Assembly (NCBI GenBank): GCA_910588655.1
Contig: CAJUPJ010000078.1
Location: 1-5,925 of the forward strand
Direction of reading: 5' to 3'
Source of the DNA: an uncultured Lachnospiraceae bacterium
GTDB lineage: Bacteria; Bacillota; Clostridia; Lachnospirales; Lachnospiraceae
Length of the DNA: 5,925 nucleotides
Shown one piece after another: positions 4,547 through 5,925 of this stretch (positions are counted from its first letter, which is position 1; every line of letters starts with the position of its first letter). The notes below the pieces were generated by a model. That model was not told the origin of the DNA. It made no database searches and saw only the letters and a program-made list of their open reading frames with translations. A program made the translations under genes and the position numbers.

Positions 4547-4792
4547 TTGCAGGAAAGGGGCAAACAAATAAGTACAATTATAAGTGAATTTATAATGCCA
4601 GGGATAAACATTTTCCTGGCAGCAGTAATATTATTCAACATCCATCAAAGAAAAAATGACAGGGAGTTATCAGAAAAAAGATATTACATGCTAATGAATG
4701 AATATCAAAAATTATCTATAAAAATAGAAAAATTAACCAAAGAAACCTTAAAGCAAAACAGGAAAGGAAAGAAATGCCAAGAGAGAACTTAA
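4547..4792 (+). CDS. Small single-span membrane protein with cytoplasmic coiled coil (about 81 aa)
   Basis: The frame has one hydrophobic segment, FIMPGINIFLAAVILFNIH (residues 15-33). After it comes a charged, heptad-like helix (34-75) with a Lys/Arg-rich end, so the body is probably cytoplasmic. The start is uncertain. TTG at 4547 directly follows the previous stop and has AGGAG 11 nt upstream, while a GGAAAGGGG sequence lies just inside the ORF with only an ATA (4568) in reach. The first ATG in frame is M17 (4595), which would cut into the membrane segment. The last 19 bp overlap the next XRE gene. I cannot assign a family. Small membrane proteins near immunity regions include superinfection-exclusion factors, which is a possibility only. 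Confidence 0.65.
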   Translation: MQERGKQISTIISEFIMPGINIFLAAVILFNIHQRKNDRELSEKRYYMLMNEYQKLSIKIEKLTKETLKQNRKGKKCQERT

Positions 4793-4974
4793 AGAAAGCC
4801 CGCCAGAAGGCAGGCATGACACAGAAGCAGGTAGCGGAATACCTGGGGACAAGTGAAAGATACTATCGGTTTATTGAATCAGGAACAAGAAATGGCACTT
4901 TTGAAGTATGGGATAAATTAGAGGATTTATTTGGAGTCCATCAAAGAATCCTTAGGGAATTTTCTTCCGACTAA
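4774..4974 (+). CDS. Small XRE-family regulator (66 aa)
   Basis: This is a minimal helix-turn-helix protein. LKKARQKAGMTQKQVAEYLG (6-25) gives the first helices, and TSERYYRFIESGTRNGTFEV (26-45) the recognition helix and turn. WDKLEDLFGVHQRILRE (46-62) is the closing segment. The W-D-x-L-E-D-x-F-x-V-x-Q-R ending is common in small XRE proteins of Clostridia phages and integrative elements. The GGAAAGGAAAG sequence before the ATG at 4774 is a good binding site, and the gene overlaps the membrane protein gene by 19 bp, implying one operon from switch 2. It could act like Cro against one of the minus-strand repressors. Its last 48 bp are antisense to the end of the switch 3 XRE gene, which may make the two genes mutually exclusive in expression. 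Confidence 0.88.
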   Translation: MPRENLKKARQKAGMTQKQVAEYLGTSERYYRFIESGTRNGTFEVWDKLEDLFGVHQRILREFSSD

Positions 4975-5154
4975 TTCATCAAGTGAAACGTTAAAATGGT
5001 CAGCAAGTTTGATTAGGACAGATAACTCTGGTTCTCTTGCACCTAATTCATAGTTTCGGTATCCACGTACAGTAATTCCTAAAAATTCAGCCATTTGTGC
5101 TTGGGTGCAATTAAGCATAAGGCGCAGTTGTTTTAATTTTTTTGAAAAATTCAT
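4927..5154 (-). CDS. XRE-family regulator of switch 3 (75 aa)
   Basis: The start is set at ATG 5154, not at an upstream ATG in the same frame (5223), because TAGGAGG lies 4 nt before it and the extra residues would run through the promoter and operator region. The 75-aa protein is a single helix-turn-helix domain. KLKQLRLMLNCTQAQMAEFL (6-25) and TVRGYRNYELGAREPELSVL (28-47) contain the two DNA-contact helices, and ADHFNVSLDELVGRK (51-65) closes it. Upstream are two identical palindromic operators, one inside the divergent promoter, so it very probably represses that promoter and may repress itself. The end of the gene overlaps the plus-strand XRE gene by 48 bp. Confidence 0.88.
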   Translation of the reverse strand: MNFSKKLKQLRLMLNCTQAQMAEFLGITVRGYRNYELGAREPELSVLIKLADHFNVSLDELVGRKFPKDSLMDSK

Positions 5155-5172
5155 AAAACCTCCTAAAAAGTA

Positions 5173-5201
5173 TTGACAAGGAACATTATGTTCCTTATAC
5201 T
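5173..5201 (+). promoter_or_regulatory. Strong plus-strand promoter of switch 3
   Basis: TTGACA (5173-5178), a spacer of exactly 17 bp and TATACT (5196-5201) are near-perfect. The spacer is itself the operator palindrome AGGAACATTATGTTCCT, so a bound repressor would block polymerase directly. Transcription would begin near 5208 toward the Cys-rich gene. Confidence 0.9.
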
Positions 5202-5232
5202 GTAGATATGATTTTAGGAACATTATGTTCCT
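5179..5232. promoter_or_regulatory. Two identical 17-bp palindromic operators of switch 3
   Basis: AGGAACATTATGTTCCT occurs at 5179-5195 and again, unchanged, at 5216-5232. Each has perfect 8-bp arms about a single central base. The centres are 37 bp apart, about three and a half helical turns. The first fills the spacer of the plus promoter, and the second lies in the leader, beside a second TATACT. Cooperative binding of the XRE protein at 4927-5154 is the natural explanation. A TATAAG on the minus strand (5199-5194) may be the -10 box of the XRE gene, though its -35 is poor. Confidence 0.85.
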
Positions 5233-5290
5233 ATACTATATATTTATAATAATATTTTATTTTACCATGTATTAGAAGGAGGTTGCAAGA

Positions 5291-5584
5291 ATGTTATCAG
5301 ATAAAGTACAGAAACTGGAACTTGAAAACAAAAGATTGTCAACAATAATAGCAGACATAACAAAGTTAGATGCTCCAAAACCAAAGTATTGTGAACAATG
5401 CAAACATTATATGCAGCATTATGGAAGGGACGAATATGGCACATTTTTCATGCTCTATACAGGACATTGTACCTGTGGAGTGCCAGCAGGAAAACGCAAG
5501 GGGAAATTAAGCCTGACACCAGAAGATACGTGTTTATGTTTTGAAGAAAAGATATATAAAGGAAGTGGACAGTATGGAAAATAA
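5291..5584 (+). CDS. Cys-rich, probably zinc-binding small protein (97 aa)
   Basis: This is the first gene behind the switch 3 promoter, with AAGGAGG about 8 nt before the ATG. Residues 1-23 are a short heptad-like helix (KVQKLELENKRLSTIIADI). Then come three Cys pairs: C34/C37 in YCEQCKHY, C60/C62 in GHCTCG and C81/C83 in TCLCFEE, with H39, H43 and H59 nearby. The spacing suggests a zinc-ribbon-like fold with an N-terminal coiled coil, as in many uncharacterised small phage proteins with a CxxCxHy...GHC...DTCxxFE pattern. DNA, RNA or protein binding are all possible, and I see no enzyme motif. Its end overlaps the next HTH gene by 11 bp, so the two are co-translated. Confidence 0.82.
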   Translation: MLSDKVQKLELENKRLSTIIADITKLDAPKPKYCEQCKHYMQHYGRDEYGTFFMLYTGHCTCGVPAGKRKGKLSLTPEDTCLCFEEKIYKGSGQYGK

Positions 5585-5759
5585 CAGAGTACCATTACCT
5601 GTTGCGGCGAAAGAATTAGGCATGTCACAGCAGGCAGTAAGGGAACATATGAAGCGGAAAGTTATTGATATAGGTTATGTCCTTCCAGGCGTAGAAGGCA
5701 AAAGAAAAAACTATTTAATCTACAGGGACAAGCTGGACAGGTTTCTTGGCAAAGCCTAG
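5574..5759 (+). CDS. Small helix-turn-helix protein, MerR/excisionase-like (61 aa)
   Basis: The ATG at 5574 is chosen because AAGGAAGTGG precedes it at normal spacing. An ATG at 5541 in the same frame lies deep in the previous gene and has no binding site. VPLPVAAKELGMSQQAVREH (6-25) is a helix-turn-helix of the type used by MerR-like and excisionase-like proteins that read a single DNA half-site. KRKNYLIYRDKLDRFLGK (43-60) looks like the wing and last helix, with the Tyr-x-Ile-x-Arg-x-x-Leu-x-x-Phe ending typical of these small proteins. It may be an excisionase, a terminase-like small subunit or a regulator. With no integrase in the window, excisionase is only one option. Confidence 0.75.
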   Translation: MENNRVPLPVAAKELGMSQQAVREHMKRKVIDIGYVLPGVEGKRKNYLIYRDKLDRFLGKA

Positions 5760-5827
5760 CTGTCCTGTCCCTGATGCTGTCAGAAGCACCAGGGGCATTA
5801 AGGCATGGTCTGTGTGCGTGCCATGCC
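5723..5827. repeat. Cluster of inverted repeats around the end of the HTH gene
   Basis: Three structures lie close together. CAGGGACA (5723-5730) pairs with TGTCCCTG (5766-5773), and GGACAGG (5735-5741) with CCTGTCC (5764-5770), so the two are mutually exclusive. CCCTGATGCT (5769-5778) faces AGCACCAGGG (5785-5794) with one mismatch, a G-U pair in minus-strand RNA. GGCATGG (5802-5808) faces CCATGCC (5821-5827) perfectly. None is followed by a U run. Terminators, recombinase sites or a replication element are all possible; I cannot choose between them. Confidence 0.45.
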
Positions 5828-5925
5828 GCATAAAAACGTTTCAGTTCCTCAATATTTATTAAATTCCTTGCTTTGGCACTATACCATTTTTATATAAAAA
5901 CGCACACGGAATCCCTGGCAGGATT
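5760..5925. other. Right-end stretch without a convincing gene
   Basis: Apart from the inverted repeats, there is a short octamer TAAAAACG near 5831 that recurs near 5896, and GTGTGCG (5812-5818) inverted as CGCACAC (5901-5907). A 30-codon frame from ATG 5805 lacks a ribosome binding site. No promoter of note or RNA gene is visible. The region may lead into the next gene beyond the window. Confidence 0.5.

Noticed and set aside
4279..4641. 120-codon hydrophobic minus-strand frame
   Set aside because: It is antisense to the 56-aa and membrane-protein genes, which have ribosome binding sites. It has none itself and ends inside the operator region.
5155..5223. Upstream ATG extending the switch 3 XRE protein by 23 residues
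   Set aside because: The extension translates the promoter and operators, and the TAGGAGG directly before ATG 5154 marks the true start.
5262..5444. 60-codon minus-strand frame opposite the Cys-rich gene
   Set aside because: The Cys-rich gene has a promoter and ribosome binding site in the opposite direction; this frame has neither and shows only Leu-rich sequence.
5805..5897. 30-codon frame MVCVRAMPHKNVSVPQYL and onward
   Set aside because: It starts inside a hairpin, has no ribosome binding site and shows no domain or neighbour support.

Overview
The window looks like accessory DNA from a low-GC Gram-positive bacterium. AGGAGG-type ribosome binding sites, TTG starts, AT-rich spacers and near-consensus sigma-A promoters suggest a Clostridia-type host, perhaps a gut Lachnospiraceae. 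The gene content is that of the immunity and early-control end of a temperate phage or integrative element. No integrase, structural, replication or conjugation gene is present, so the type of element cannot be settled here.

Left part (1-984), minus strand: a toxin-antitoxin pair, with a 79-aa antitoxin overlapping a PIN-domain toxin. A 12-bp hairpin lies downstream. Between the antitoxin and the next gene is a spacer with a possible gene remnant and a terminator-like hairpin.

Centre left (985-3164), minus strand: a phage-type XRE repressor (TTG start at 3164) followed 62 bp later by a 526-aa protein. That protein has an N-terminal membrane segment, coiled coils, a DUF4041-like middle and a C-terminal T5orf172/GIY-YIG-like nuclease domain. 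This is the layout of the SNIPE type of membrane-anchored anti-phage nuclease. It probably reads through from the repressor promoter as a lysogeny-expressed defence gene. Related CCTGG...CCAGGCTT hairpins bracket it.

Centre to right (3165-5759): three successive divergent switches, each with an XRE gene on the minus strand and small genes on the plus strand. Each intergenic region carries its own operator-like repeat: GTTCTGTTTGTAAAC-like at 3203-3320, ACATACAA-like at 4260-4310, and AGGAACATTATGTTCCT at 5179-5232. Switch 1 drives a 76-aa ORF whose start frame conflicts with its ribosome binding site. Switch 2 drives a 9-codon mini-ORF, a 56-aa protein, a 75-81 aa single-span membrane protein and a small XRE protein. 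Switch 3 drives a Cys-rich 97-aa protein and a 61-aa HTH protein. A separate 69-aa minus-strand gene has its own strong promoter, with a large inverted repeat at the start site. A remnant of a second plus-strand XRE gene overlaps the tail of the switch 2 XRE gene, just as the intact plus-strand XRE gene overlaps the tail of the switch 3 XRE gene. This suggests module duplication.

Right end (5760-5925): no convincing gene; several inverted repeats.

Working model (inference): the repressor keeps the element silent and co-expresses a DNA-entry-blocking nuclease against competing phages, while the stacked XRE switches control small early genes and possibly insulate the element from related repressors.
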